From Prorocentrum cordatum (lineage: Eukaryota > Sar > Dinophyceae > Prorocentrales > Prorocentraceae), in the NCBI GenBank assembly GCA_963575745.1, contig CAUYUJ010001714.1:80017-144016 (forward strand): a DNA stretch of 64,000 nucleotides, read 5' to 3'. Positions 1-9,837 of the stretch are shown one piece after another (within the stretch, counting starts at the first letter, position 1; each line of letters opens with the position of its first letter). Made by a program: the position numbers and the translations under genes. The notes under the pieces were generated by a model. That model searched no databases. It was not told the DNA's origin and saw only the letters and a program-made list of their open reading frames with translations.

Positions 1-544
1 CTCCGGCTCGGGGGCCCAGGGCAACCGACGCCCTCTTGGTCGGCGTGCGCGGGGCGTCGCTGTGCCCGTACATCGCCGCGATCTCGCTCGCGCTCGGGGG
101 GCCGCGCAGCGCGGGCCCGCGCGCGCCGCTGGCGGGGGCCGCCAACGGCCGAGCATCCATCGGCAGAGTCGGCGCCCCCTCGCGGCCCCGTTGCTGCAGC
201 GCGCGGGCGACGGCGGCGCTCGCGGGAGCCAGCCTCTTGACGTCCTTACGCCTGTAGCAGCGCTGCGTCGCCTGCTTCACGGTGTTCGCCCAACTCGCCC
301 GCTCGGGATTTGAGAGCTCAGGCGAGTGACCCTGGGCGGCCTCGGCGGGGAGCGGCGCGGGCACGCGCGGCGCCAGGGCCGCCAAGTCGACCAAGAAAGC
401 CCTGGTAAGGCGCACCGTTTCCTCGACATCGCTCTGCGCCTGGTAGTGGATGATGCTGAGCGCGTGCGTCTTGCACAGCTCCGTGGGCGCTTGGAGATCG
501 CTGATGCACTTGGCCCTGGGGCACTCGCGCCAGGCGGCCATCTT
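1..544 (-). CDS. Exon-like open frame of unknown function, partial, runs off left edge
   Basis: On the minus strand one frame is open from 544 to the window edge (about 180 codons). It is preceded by a good 3' splice-acceptor context: a pyrimidine run and CAG ending at 545, followed by AAG then ATG at 541-539. The inferred peptide starts MAAWRECPRAKC and contains a Cys/Asp-rich amphipathic stretch (ISDLQAPTELCKTHALSI, then SDVEETVRLTRAFLVDLAAL). It then becomes Ala/Pro/Arg-rich. Residue composition in the first 70 codons looks protein-like rather than repeat-like. I do not recognise a family. It could be an internal exon of a host gene or the N-terminal region of another retroelement. The other frames here are also open because of high GC, so this is a moderate call. 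Confidence 0.38.
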
Positions 545-1020
545 CTGGCGGGGAAAGGGGGTGCGGCGCGCGGTGCGCGAGCGCTTAGCTTCGAGCCTAG
601 ATGTACATCGGATCCGCAAACAACCGCGGCGACGCGCCCCCCCATCCCTCCCCCCTCGCGCCGAAGGGCTCCTTAGACGAGGAGCCCCTGGCCGCTGCCT
701 CATGTATACGAGGATCCCCTGGCCGCTGCCTCATGTAGACGATGTTGAGCCTTGTGCATCGGCAAAAAAATTCTCATAACACCAATTCGGCCTTTTTCTG
801 ACACCCATGTTGGGCCCCTTGTCAACACAAAAAAAACGATATGAATAGATAGGGCTGTTGTGTACCAGCAAAAACTATTTAAATAGATCGGCTTATTAAA
901 AAAAAACTCGATGTAGATCATCAAGCTCTATTTAGACAAGCGGATCGATATAGATCGGCACCGCTCTACATAGATAAGAAAAGTATAAATATATAGGGAA
1001 AAACTCGCATGGATCACAAT
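545..1020. other. Non-coding stretch with AT-rich island
   Basis: No supported gene. From about 770 to 1015 the sequence turns sharply AT-rich. It has several A or T runs and recurring TAGATC/GATAGAT words, in contrast to the GC-rich surroundings. Confidence 0.5.
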
Positions 1021-1495
1021 CAGGCAGCGCGCGCGGCTGCCGTTCCGGCTCCGGTTCCGGCTCCGGATAGGGATCATCCCTCATCCCCATCCCTCTCCAT
1101 GCGCCCGGGTGCAAGCGTCGGTTCCGGCTCCGGTTCCGGATGACCCCCCCGGGCCCTTCTCAGGCAGCGCGCGCGGCTCGGGTTCCGGTTCCGGTTCCGG
1201 TTCTGGATGGGGATCATCCCTCATCCCCATCCCTCGCCACGCGCCCGGCGCCGGTTCCGGTTATGGTTCCGGACGACCCCCCCCCTCAGGCAGCGAACGC
1301 TGCAGCACTCGTCCGGACAGGATGGAGAGGGATAGGGGTGAAGGGCGATCGTTATCTGGAACCGGAACCGGATCCGGAACCGGCACCTGTCGCGACAATA
1401 TGGAGGGGGATGAGTATGAGGGATGAACCCTATCCAGAGCGGGAACCGGCACTGGAACCGGAACAGGCACTTGTCGCGACAGAAGGGAGACGAGA
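1021..1495. repeat. CCGGAA/TTCCGG minisatellite, two opposed orientations
   Basis: Hexamer-like CCGGTT/CCGGCT units alternate with a GGATCATCCCTCATCCCC block in a unit of about 130 bp. The anchor CAGGCAGCGCGCGCGG occurs at about 1021 and 1161, and a variant at 1286. From about 1340 the same family continues in the opposite orientation (GGAACCGGAACC with GTCGCGACA), so the block is an inverted pair. The same family recurs at 6.7-7.0 and 9.8-10.6 kb. Confidence 0.8.
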
Positions 1496-1986
1496 CGAGA
1501 CGAGCCCATGGAATCCACTGCAGTCTGGACTACCAGCATTCGCACCTGAATTCTGGGAGTGGGCATCTTCGGCCCTCGCGATTGACAAAATCTATCAATT
1601 ACCTGCACTCCTCGGACGAGGCGTTGGCCTGTCGGCACCTCTGGGGCGCGCGACCCCGAGCGAGGGCCGATGCGAGCGGCGCGGGAGACATGCTCATTGC
1701 TGTCTTCCCTGGCTCGGCTCGCTCCCTCCTTTCCCCCGCCCACGACTCCCCGCCCTCCCCCTTCCTCGGCCAGAGCCCCTACGAGGCAAAACTACAGTCG
1801 GAATACTCGGTAGCTCCGCCTGTCTGTAGGCCGGCACGCTCCCCACCTCCCCTAACATCGCTCTGGAAGCTACCTCGCTCGAGATCACTCCTCTGGCAAC
1901 TAGGGAAGCGAATCGCTCGGATGAGCTCCAATCTACTCGCTGCTCCCTGCATCTAAGCTCTCTCTCTCTCTCTCCCGTCGGCCCTC
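1496..1986. other. Unassigned sequence ending in a short CT run
   Basis: No supported gene. Open frames on both strands are short or overlap by chance. A short CT run at about 1958-1976 sits right beside the 3' end of element A. Confidence 0.4.
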
Positions 1987-3297
1987 CTACTTGTTCACTG
2001 CTGTTGAAATCTCCCGCTCCAGCGGGCCCCTCGGCGCGCCCCCGTGCAGGCGGATCCCCCCCTCCATCTCGATCGTGCGCTTGAGGAGGTTGGCCGCCCG
2101 GGCGCCCGTGGCAGACTGCTCGTCGAAGCAATATGTGACCAGGCACCTCTGGCCCGCCTCGCTCTTGCGCAGCATCTTGACCCTGAGGTACTTGATGTGC
2201 ACTCCTATGCTCACGATGTCCATCTTGCTCACGGTGCCCTGCCAGAACTGCTCGGCGTCGGAGCGCGGGATCTTCCCCACCTCCTCGGCGGCGCCCGCTG
2301 CGAACTGCCTGGTCGCCATGTAGTGCGTGGTCGCGCCGAACACGTGGAGGTGGGGTGGGCCGCGCCCTTGATGTAACACTGCTTATCCTGCTTTCTTTTT
2401 GTAGGCCAACTCCTTGCTCTCTGCGTCGTACTTCTTGCCTGCTCCGATCATCGCCGCGGGAAGCCCCTGCGCCGCGCCCATGTCGCACGTCGCGCGCGCT
2501 GCCGCGGACAGGCCCGCCGTCTGGCGCGTCACCGAGAGGAGCAGGCGGCCGATATTGTTGACCAGCTTGCTCTGACCCCCTCCTCCTGCTGCGCGGGCCT
2601 CTGGTTTCGCCTTCTTGTCTGGGCCGCCGAGCGCTTCTCCTTGGGGACCGCGACGCTGGCCTGCGGCTCCAGAATCTGGGCTGAACCACGACGGCATCGT
2701 CAGTGCGACTCCACTCTCTGGCATCCTGCTGTGACAGGGGCGAGGTTCGGTCAGCAGGCCGCTCTCTGTCACGGCGCGGCGGTAGTGGCCAAGGGAGATG
2801 AGAGCACAAATGGCAACATAGCGAATCAAGATCCTCACCCTGGAAATCACATACAGGGCACGCAGAATATGTTGGTGGCAGTAATGTACCTAGTGTTGTC
2901 GGGCCCCTCGTAGTGCAGTTCCCCCTGATCATGGATCCCAGCAAGTGCCTCGCTGCTGTTACTGTCGTCGAGAACACTTGCCTGCAATGGGTACATATGT
3001 TACATGGTGTGAGAACTGCAGTTACTGACGAACATGATGATGTGCACGCATATGATTGAGTAACGCTTTGCAGTCATGATAGCATGCATTACAGAGCCCC
3101 CCGCCCTTGACCATTATCTTACAGCGATAGTTTCCCATTGCTCCCATGTTCGTGAACTCCTCCTCCCCCTCCTGGGCGATGGTCTCCATGCGAAAACCTG
3201 GCGGTGGGATCCTGGCCCCAAACTCCCGAGCCCGAAGTTCCGTGAAGTCCAGTTTCACAAAAAGTCCTCGGAGCCCTCTGAGTCCGGAAGCACCCAT
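1987..3297 (-). pseudogene. Element A: Cys-His fingers and C-terminal domain
   Basis: 3297-3022 carries a finger of the form C-x8-C with downstream H-x3-H (YRCKIMVKGGGLCNACYH, then NHMRAHH). A classical C2H2 finger, CPVC with x12 and H-x3-H, follows at about 2860-2800 in a second frame. From about 2760 a third frame runs to 1987 with one TAA at 2385-2383. It encodes the C-terminal domain (GPPHLHVFGATTHYMA, then LLKRTIEMEGGIRLHGGAPR). The domain aligns by eye with the C-terminal domain of element B (GLPHTSIFLAIANKAE, then GNQGGIFKYGMAP). Fingers of this sort are expected to bind RNA or DNA. The C-terminal domain is unassigned. Confidence 0.65.
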
Positions 3298-3825
3298 CTA
3301 CCAGCACCTCGGCCACAGCGATGTGCTCCAGTTTTTCCGGTGCATACTCTAGGTCTCCGACCATCTGTTTCAACCGCGGGGACGCGAACCTGGTAGGAAG
3401 ACCGTTCTCAAGCTGCGCGACTCCCAGCCCCTCCTCCATTTCAAGATCTCCGAACATGGCACACAGAGGCTGCGCGTGACAGTCGGGGCGCGCCGCCCAA
3501 GACTGGTAAACTTCCAGCCTGCGGACGGTGAGGTCGATCTTACTGCCAGGGAACCTCCAATACTTCAGCACCTGTGCATGAGTTAGGGACCTCACTGTAC
3601 CATCGTCCGGTGCCTCAGTTGCTGCCCCTCTCATGGCTATACGGCAAAGAGAGGCGAGGCAGCGGCCAAGGCGCTTATAGCCTGTGTCCAGTAGTACAAA
3701 GGGCTCCAGCCCACTGTTCAAAGTGTTGTAGACCTGGCCCTGGAGTAATGTTCTTCGCCATTTGTAAGATAATGCTAGTGACCGTACTCCCCCAAGACGT
3801 TTTTTTTTTTTTTTATATATATATA

Positions 3826-3889
<64 letters not shown>

Positions 3890-4189
3890 CGTTGCCATAT
3901 CACAACATCTCGTTACTTCATGATGCGCGGTTTCACGTGCCACCAGGTGCGGCCCCACGTACCGAACACAATATGATACGTTGCCCCGAAGTTTATCTCG
4001 CCCCAGTCGTAGAGTGCGACGTGCTTGATAATCGTGATGTGCAAAGTGAAAGAGCATCTCCTGTTTACCTATATTCTGCCCATTCCCATATGGAGCTAGA
4101 GATTCGTCTAGTGCATCATCGACCCGTCGAAGTTTATCTAGGAAAGCGCGTAGTGTGCTGCCTGGACCTGCAATCACCATTTTCTGCAA
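3119..4189 (-). pseudogene. Element A copy 1: RT thumb region, interrupted by an A/T homopolymer block
   Basis: This frame opens just after YVDDL with QKMVIAGPGSTLRAFLDKL. It runs through RYVGPHL (the conserved post-palm Y-L/V-G box), is interrupted by Phe/Tyr-Ile/Lys runs encoded by the block at 3800-3885, and resumes with thumb sequence (SLALSYKWRRTLLQGQVYN, then LTVRRLEVYQSW). The same L-R-x-Y-Q box occurs in element B just before its poly-Lys tract. The block keeps the reading frame open, so the 356-codon frame includes it. The duplication boundary coincides with the block. Frame is lost again near 3300. Confidence 0.72.
3800..3885. repeat. T15-(AT)7-A57 palindromic homopolymer
   Basis: A run of 15 T, seven AT units and 57 A lies inside the RT thumb region of element A. 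T15 and the first A15 can pair perfectly. The left boundary of the 3.1-kb duplicated unit lies six bases to its right. Confidence 0.9.
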
Positions 4190-4201
4190 GTCATCAACGT
4201 A

Positions 4202-5687
4202 CTAGGCCCAGCTGAGGTCCGCAGCAAGGTTTTGCCGCGTCGATACCAGCGCTTTTGAATTCATATCAGCACGGCGGAGCGCGTAGCTCCATCTCCAAAC
4301 TGCCCGAGCGAACGTTCCCAGGAAGCCCTGCACTGTAAAAGGGTCCCCCATGGGTCCACCGCACCGTGGACGAACGGAAAAAGATCCTTCCTGCCCGTCC
4401 AGCTCAATCAAGGCCTTGCGGTAGCGCTGCTTGCACAACTCACGATCATGCTCAGCGGCCGCCAAGGAGACTGTTGTGTCGAGTTCTTCCCGAATCCGAG
4501 CTCACGAACGCGTTGCTCATGTCCTTGAAAGTGTTGCAATAAGTATATCCCAGCCGTCGAGCCCTCCATCCTGATACCAGCGCCACGAACACCGCATTCC
4601 CCCGACGGCGACGACGCACAAACCCGTGATCGGCAACTGTGGGCACCACCCTCAGCTTGTTCGAGAAGAAGGCTGCCCGCGAACGGCAGCACGTGGACCA
4701 CGCGGACGCCCTTCGGCCCCATCTCCAGCTTCTTCGGGATGTTGGCGCCCCTGGACTTGTCGTCCCAGTACAGCGGCACCTGCTCGTGTTCTCTCATATT
4801 GGCCAGTCCGTGCGCGAGCAGGAACCAGAATCCTTGAGGAGAGATGAGCTTCGTAGCCGATCCCACTCCAGCTCGTGTGCGTAGTCTGTAGTTCGGCCAC
4901 ATACACTGATGCCATACCTCCATGGGAGCCGTGCCTCCTGGAACCATTTTCCTCTTCGGGGCTCTCCTCGCATACCGTCGCATCGTATTCGCATCCGCTT
5001 TGACTAGCTCCATGATCTCCTCCGGGTCGACTTCGCCATAATAAAAACCGTATCCCCCCGAGCGTCTCGCCATAGATCCCAGGAAGTCTCGACCACCTCC
5101 ATGCCGCCCTCAGGTCCGCTCTGAGACCATACTGAGAGCCACTCCTGCTTGCTAGGCGGCGCACAGCGGACAAGTCGTCCGTCTCGTCGTTTGGGCCCGT
5201 ACCGAGTACGGGCCGCTCGTCGAGCCAGTCTCATCCCCTCTGCCATGCGCCCCCTATGCCAGTTGTCCAATGCCTCCGCCGTGAGTTGACCTCTCAGCTG
5301 TCGGGCAGCACGTCTTCGTTCCAGAAACAGCTGGTGGGTGATGTCCCTCAGCTCCCGGTCGATCCTGGCTGCCTCCTCTGGGGAGGCCCGATCTTTCTCA
5401 GCCCGAAGTTCCACTCGCTGCTGGAGTAGAAGCCGTCGTTGTGCACACGCTGCGCTGTAGCCTGGGCGAACCTCTGATTGTCGTGAAAATACGTCCTGAC
5501 CCGCTGCTCGCAGTACCTCCTCCAAAGTCTCGAAGATCTGGTCTGGCGACGCGTGGTCTCTGTACCATGTCAGATTGAGCCCGTCACACCGCTCTCGAAC
5601 TATCTGTAGAAACTGCTCTCTACCCGCCCCTGTCCGCACCGAAGCCATCATCTTATCCGTAGCCCCAAGAATCTTGCATATTGACAT
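4202..5687 (-). pseudogene. Element A copy 1: linker and RT palm, multiply frameshifted
   Basis: The linker (5687-5004) is Arg/Glu-rich, with HRGRMAEGMRLARRAARTRYGPKRRDGR-type basic sequence split over frames. The RT palm follows in pieces: 5073-4652, then 4649-4500, then 4465-4202. Recognisable RT features are NTFKDMSNAFVSS (motif A, D-x3-A-F) and GGPMGDPFTVQGF (motif B). A TAG codon then stands exactly where copy 2 has AAA (Lys) immediately before Y-V-D-D. Relative to copy 2 there are further one-base differences near 5050 and 4490. The catalytic box itself (YVDD) survives just after the TAG and continues into the frame at 4189-3886. Confidence 0.78.
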
Positions 5688-6549
5688 TCAATGGCACTCC
5701 GTGCTTCTCATACTTCATCACCATCACTATTGGAACGTGATCTCGTGGCGACACTCCTCCTATGGCTTGTAGTCTCGCCCCGAGGCGAAGGTGTGCTCTC
5801 CCCGTCACGACTTGTTCATGCATCGCCCTCGGTACGGACAGGCAATCAATTCTCGAATTTCCATATATGCCGAAAACGGTGGGATCGATCTTCTCTGTAA
5901 ACGTGTTTACTGCAACCATATCCTGCGTTTCCATCAACATGCGCACACGACGTCCAGTTCCATTCACAAATAATTCTCTGTTCGGAACTCCGATGACTGG
6001 CGTGTGCACTGATGTCCATGCGCTCTCTGCTTTAGCCTCCCCCATGCCGTCATTGATGTCTGCGAAGACCACTGGCGCACATCTTGCTGGGAGCGCGCAC
6101 ATGATGGAAGACATCCACATGATGAGCGCGGCGACAGTGCGGAAGCACCCTCCGTGCGCTGCTCGATTCCGAGGGCGAGGGGGGAAGTAGCACACGATGC
6201 CGCACATGTCCACTGAGCCGTACTTCGCCCGTGTAGCTAGCCCTCGCCCCCTCGCCGCCGGCGGTGACGGCCGCGTCCGAATCGCATGGCGCGGCTGGAC
6301 TTGCGGGCCGAAAGCCACGAGGCAGCCACAACTGTGATTGCTGAGCGGCGACGGGAAATATGGCGCTGACAAAACCTGTCTCCCTGCAACCCTCATACTC
6401 TGGACTGGAGAGGCAAGATCATTGTGCTCCACCTGCTGGGTGCCCGCCAGAAGAACCAAATCGAAATTTCGAGTCTCTCCAAGAAGTTCAGGGAGCCTTT
6501 CTCCTGACGTGTGAAGAAGGTTAAATCCCAGGACACGAAGCCGAGACAT
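5653..6549 (-). pseudogene. Element A copy 1: EEP-type endonuclease domain
   Basis: This 298-codon frame begins MSRLRVLGFN and covers an apurinic-like endonuclease of the EEP fold, which in non-LTR elements nicks the target DNA. Visible motifs are VFADIND (the D-x-N box), SRIDCLSVP (the r-I-D box) and SPRDHVPIV (the catalytic D-H box). The usual motif-I glutamate (consensus QET) is replaced: the frame reads LLAGTQ. After SPRDHVP the frame is lost at about 5660 by one extra A relative to copy 2 (CCCCAAG against CCCCAG). It continues in another frame through 5004-5687 (linker). Family assignment is firm. Activity is not expected because of the frameshift. Confidence 0.8.
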
Positions 6550-6699
6550 TCCTCATATCTTCCGCCAGGCAGCCGACTCCATCCTGTCGCGGCTGGCAGC
6601 CGCCGAAGACACTTCGGGCCGCGCGTCGAGAGGCCCCCCCCTCTGCAATCTCTCGATACAAAGGGGCCTTGCGACAGAAGGGAGAGGGATGGGGATGAC

Positions 6700-7008
6700 G
6701 AGTGACGAGTGATCCCGATCCGGAACCCGAACCGGAACCGGAACCGAAACCGGAACCGAAACCAGAACCGGCACTCGTCGCAACAGGATGGAGGGAACCA
6801 GAACCAGAACCCGCACCTTTCGCGACAATATGGAAGGGGACGAACATAATCGATGATCCCTATCCGGAACCGGAACCGGAGCCAGCACTGGAACCGGAAC
6901 GGGGATGACGAAGGATCCCTATCTACTATCCGGAACCGGAACTGGAACCAGAACCGGAACTGGCACCTCGCGCGACAGGATGGGGAGGGATGGGGATGAG
7001 GGATGGGG
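6700..7008. repeat. CCGGAA minisatellite block, unit 1
   Basis: GGAACCGGAACC-type hexamers are interspersed with GTCGCAACAGGATGGA and GATGATCCCTATCC blocks. It is the upstream flank of element A copy 1 and part of the duplicated unit. Confidence 0.85.
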
Positions 7009-7025
7009 ACGGTAAAAAACTTTTT

Positions 7026-7828
7026 GTTGCCATATCACAACATCTCGTTACTTCATGATGCGCGGTTTCACGTGCCGCCAGGTGCGGCCCCACGTACCGA
7101 ACACAATATGATACGTTGCCCCGATTTTTATCTCGCCCCAGTCGTAGAGTGCGACGTGCTTGATAATCGTGATGTGCAAAGAGAAAGAGCATCTCCTGTT
7201 TACCTATATTCTGCCCATTCCCATATGGAGCTAGAGATTCGTCTAGTGCATCATCGACCCGTCGAAGTTTATCTAGGAAAGCGCGTAGTGTGCTGCCTGG
7301 ACCTGCAATCACCATTTTCTGCAAGTCATCAACGTATTTTGCCGAGCTGAGGTCCGCAGCAAGGTTTTGCCGCGTCGATACCAGCGCTTTTGAATTCATA
7401 TCAGTACGGCGGAGCGTGTAGCTCCATCTCCAAACTGCCCGAGCGAACGTTCCCAGGAAGCCCTGCACTGTAAAAGGGTCCCCCATGGGTCCACCGCACC
7501 GTGGACGAACGGAAAAAGATCCTTCCTGCCCGTCCAGCTCAATCAAGGCCTTGCGGTAGCGCTGCTTGCACAACTCACGATCATGCTCAGCGGCCGCCAC
7601 GGAGACTGTTGTGTCGAGTTCTTCCCAATCCGAGCTCACGAACGCGTTGCTCATGTCCTTGAAAGTGTTGCAATAAGTATATCCCAGCCGTCGAGCCCTC
7701 CATCCTGATACCAGCGCCACGAACGCCGCAGTCTCCCGACGGCGACGACGCACAAACCCGTGATCGGCAACTGTGGGCACCACCCTCAGCTTGTTCGAGA
7801 AGAAGGGTGCCCGCGAACGGCAGCACAT
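7026..7828 (-). pseudogene. Element A copy 2: RT palm, 3' truncated
   Basis: This frame from 7828 carries the RT catalytic core in one piece: SNKLRVVPTVADHGF, motif A NTFKDMSNAF (Asp at residue 58 of the frame), motif B GGPMGDPFTVQG at about 112-123 and motif C KYVDDLQ at about 164-170. Homology to the element stops at 7026 (frame residues CDMATK). Beyond that the frame runs into CCGGAA minisatellite. The thumb, fingers and C-terminal domain are therefore absent from this copy. The first Asp and the DD pair are all present, so the palm itself was recently functional or has been little damaged. Confidence 0.8.
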
Positions 7829-9680
7829 GGACCACGCGGACGCCCTCCGGCCCCATCTCCAGCTTCTTCGGGATGTTGGCGCCCCTGGACTTGTCCCAGT
7901 ACAGCGGCACCTGCTCGTTTTCTCTCATCTTGGCCAGTCCGTGCGCGAGCAGGAACCAGAATCCTTGAGGAGAGATGAGCTTCGTAGCCGATCCCACTCC
8001 AGCTCGTGTGCGTAGTCTGTAGTTCGGCCACATACACTGATGCCATACCTCTATGGGAGCCGTGCCTCCTGGAACCATTTTCCTTTTCGGGGCTCTCCTC
8101 GCATACCGTCGCATCGTATTCGCATCCGCTTTGACTAGCTCCATGATCTCCTCCGAGTCGACTTCGCCATAATAGAAACCCGTATCCTCCCGAACGTCTC
8201 GCCATAGATCCCAGGAAGTCTCGACCACCTCCACGCCGCCCTCAGGTCCGCTCTGAGACCATACTGAGAGCCACTCCTGCTTGCTAGGCGGCGCACAGCG
8301 GACAAGTCGTCCGTCTCGTCGTTTGGGCCCGTACCGAGTACGGGCCGCTCGTCGAGCCAGTCTCATCCCCTCTGCCATGCGCCCCCTATGCCAGTTGTCC
8401 AATGCCTCCGCCGTGAGTTGACCTCTCAGCTGTCGGGCAGCACGTCTTCGTTCCAGAAACAGCTGGTGGGTGATCTCCTTCAGCTCCTGGTCGATCCTGG
8501 CTGCCTCCTCTGGGGAGGCCCGATCTTTCTCAGCCCGAAGTTCCACTCGTTGCTGGAGTAGAAGTCGTCGTTGTGCACACGCTGCGCTGTAGCCTGGGCG
8601 AACCTCTGATTGTCGTGAAAATACGTCCTGACCCGCTGCTCGTAGTACCTCCTCCAAAGTCTCGAAGATCTGGTCTGGCGACGCGTGGTCTCTGTACCAT
8701 GCCAGATTGAGCCCGTCACACCGCTCTCGAACTTTCTGTAGAAACTGCTCTCTACCCGCCCCTGTCCGCACCGAAGCCATCATCTTATCCGTAGCCCCAG
8801 AATCTTGCATATTGACATTCAATGGCACTCCGTGCTTCTCATACTTCATCACCATCACTATTGGAACGTGATCTCGTGGCGACACTCCTCCTATGGCTTG
8901 TAGTCTCGCCCCGAGGCGAAGGTGTGCTCTCCCCGTCACGACTTGTTCATGCATCGCCCTCGGTACGAACAGGCAATCAATTCTCGAATTTCCATATATG
9001 CCGAAAAAGGTGGGCTCGATCATCTCTGTAAACGTGTTTACTGCAACCATATCCTGCGTTTCCATCAACATGCGCACACGATGTCCAGTTCCATTCACAA
9101 ATAATTCTCTGTTCGGAACTCCGATGACTGGCGTGTGCACTGATGTCCATGCGTTCTCTACTTTAGCCTCCCCCATGCCGTCATTGATGTCTGCGAAGAC
9201 CACTGGCGTACATCTTGCTGGGAGCGCGCACATGATGGAAGACATCCACATGATGAGCGTGGCGACAGTGCGGAAGTACCCTCCGTGCGCTGCTCGATTC
9301 CGAGGGCGAGGGGGGAAGTAGCACACGATGCCGCACATGTCCACTGAGCCGTACTTCGCCCGTGCAGCTGGCCCTCGCCCCCTCGCCGCCGGTGGTGACG
9401 GCCATGTCCGAATCACATGGCGCGGCTGGACTTGCGGGCCGAAAGCCACGAGGCAGCCACAACTGTGATTGCTGAGCGGCGACGGGAAATATGGCGCTGA
9501 CAAAACCTGTCTCCCTGCAATCCTCATACTCTGGAATGGAGAGGCAAGATCATTGTGCTCCACCTGCTGGGTGCCCGCCAGAAGAACCAAATCGAAATTT
9601 CGAGTCCCTCCAAGAAGTTCAGGGAGCCTTTCTCCTGACGTGTGAAGAGGGTTAAATCCCAGGACACGAAGCCGAGACAT
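7790..9680 (-). pseudogene. Element A copy 2: endonuclease and linker, nearly intact
   Basis: One frame of 697 codons starts at 9680 (MSRLRVLGFN). EEP endonuclease motifs are FADIND at residues 162-167, SRIDCLFVP at 232-240 and SPRDHVP at 267-273. The motif-I site reads AGT at about residues 35-37, without the usual Glu. A basic Glu/Arg-rich linker follows at about 300-480. The N-terminal RT region comes next (WHQCMWPNYRLRTRAGVGS, then LISPQGFWFLLAHGL). The true frame leaves this ORF at about 7800, where the same slip is present in copy 1. The rest of the ORF to 7587 is out of frame. Confidence 0.82.
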
Positions 9681-9837
9681 TCCTCATATCTTCCGCCAGG
9701 CAGCCGACTCCATCCTGTCGCGGCTGGCAGCCGCCGAAGACACTTCGGGCCGCGCGTCGAGAGGCCCCCCCCTCTGCAATCTCTCGATAGAAAGGGGCCT
9801 TGCGACAGAAGGGAGAGGGATGGGGATGACGAGTGAT

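Larger units (their letters stand above)
1987..6549 (-). mobile_element. Non-LTR retroelement A, copy 1 (degenerate): EN, RT, zinc fingers, C-terminal domain
   Basis: Read on the minus strand from 6549, the order is: endonuclease/exonuclease/phosphatase (EEP) type endonuclease, Arg-rich linker, RT palm, thumb, two Cys-His fingers, C-terminal domain ending at 1987. The architecture matches element B at 25.6-30.4 kb. The coding sequence is broken by several frameshifts, an in-frame TAG directly before the YVDD box, an in-frame TAA at 2385-2383 and an A/T homopolymer palindrome at 3800-3885. It is therefore dead. The EN-RT half is part of a 3.1-kb tandem duplication whose second copy lies at 7026-10129. 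The 5' side is flanked by CCGGAA minisatellite and the 3' side by a CT run. Confidence 0.85.
3891..7008. repeat. Tandem segmental duplication, unit 1 (3.1 kb)
   Basis: The unit runs from GTTGCCATATCACAACATC to the GATGAGGGATGG of the CCGGAA minisatellite. It matches 7026-10129 almost base for base, with scattered substitutions and small indels. It contains the 5' half of element A plus its upstream minisatellite. Offset between units is about 3.13 kb. Confidence 0.9.
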
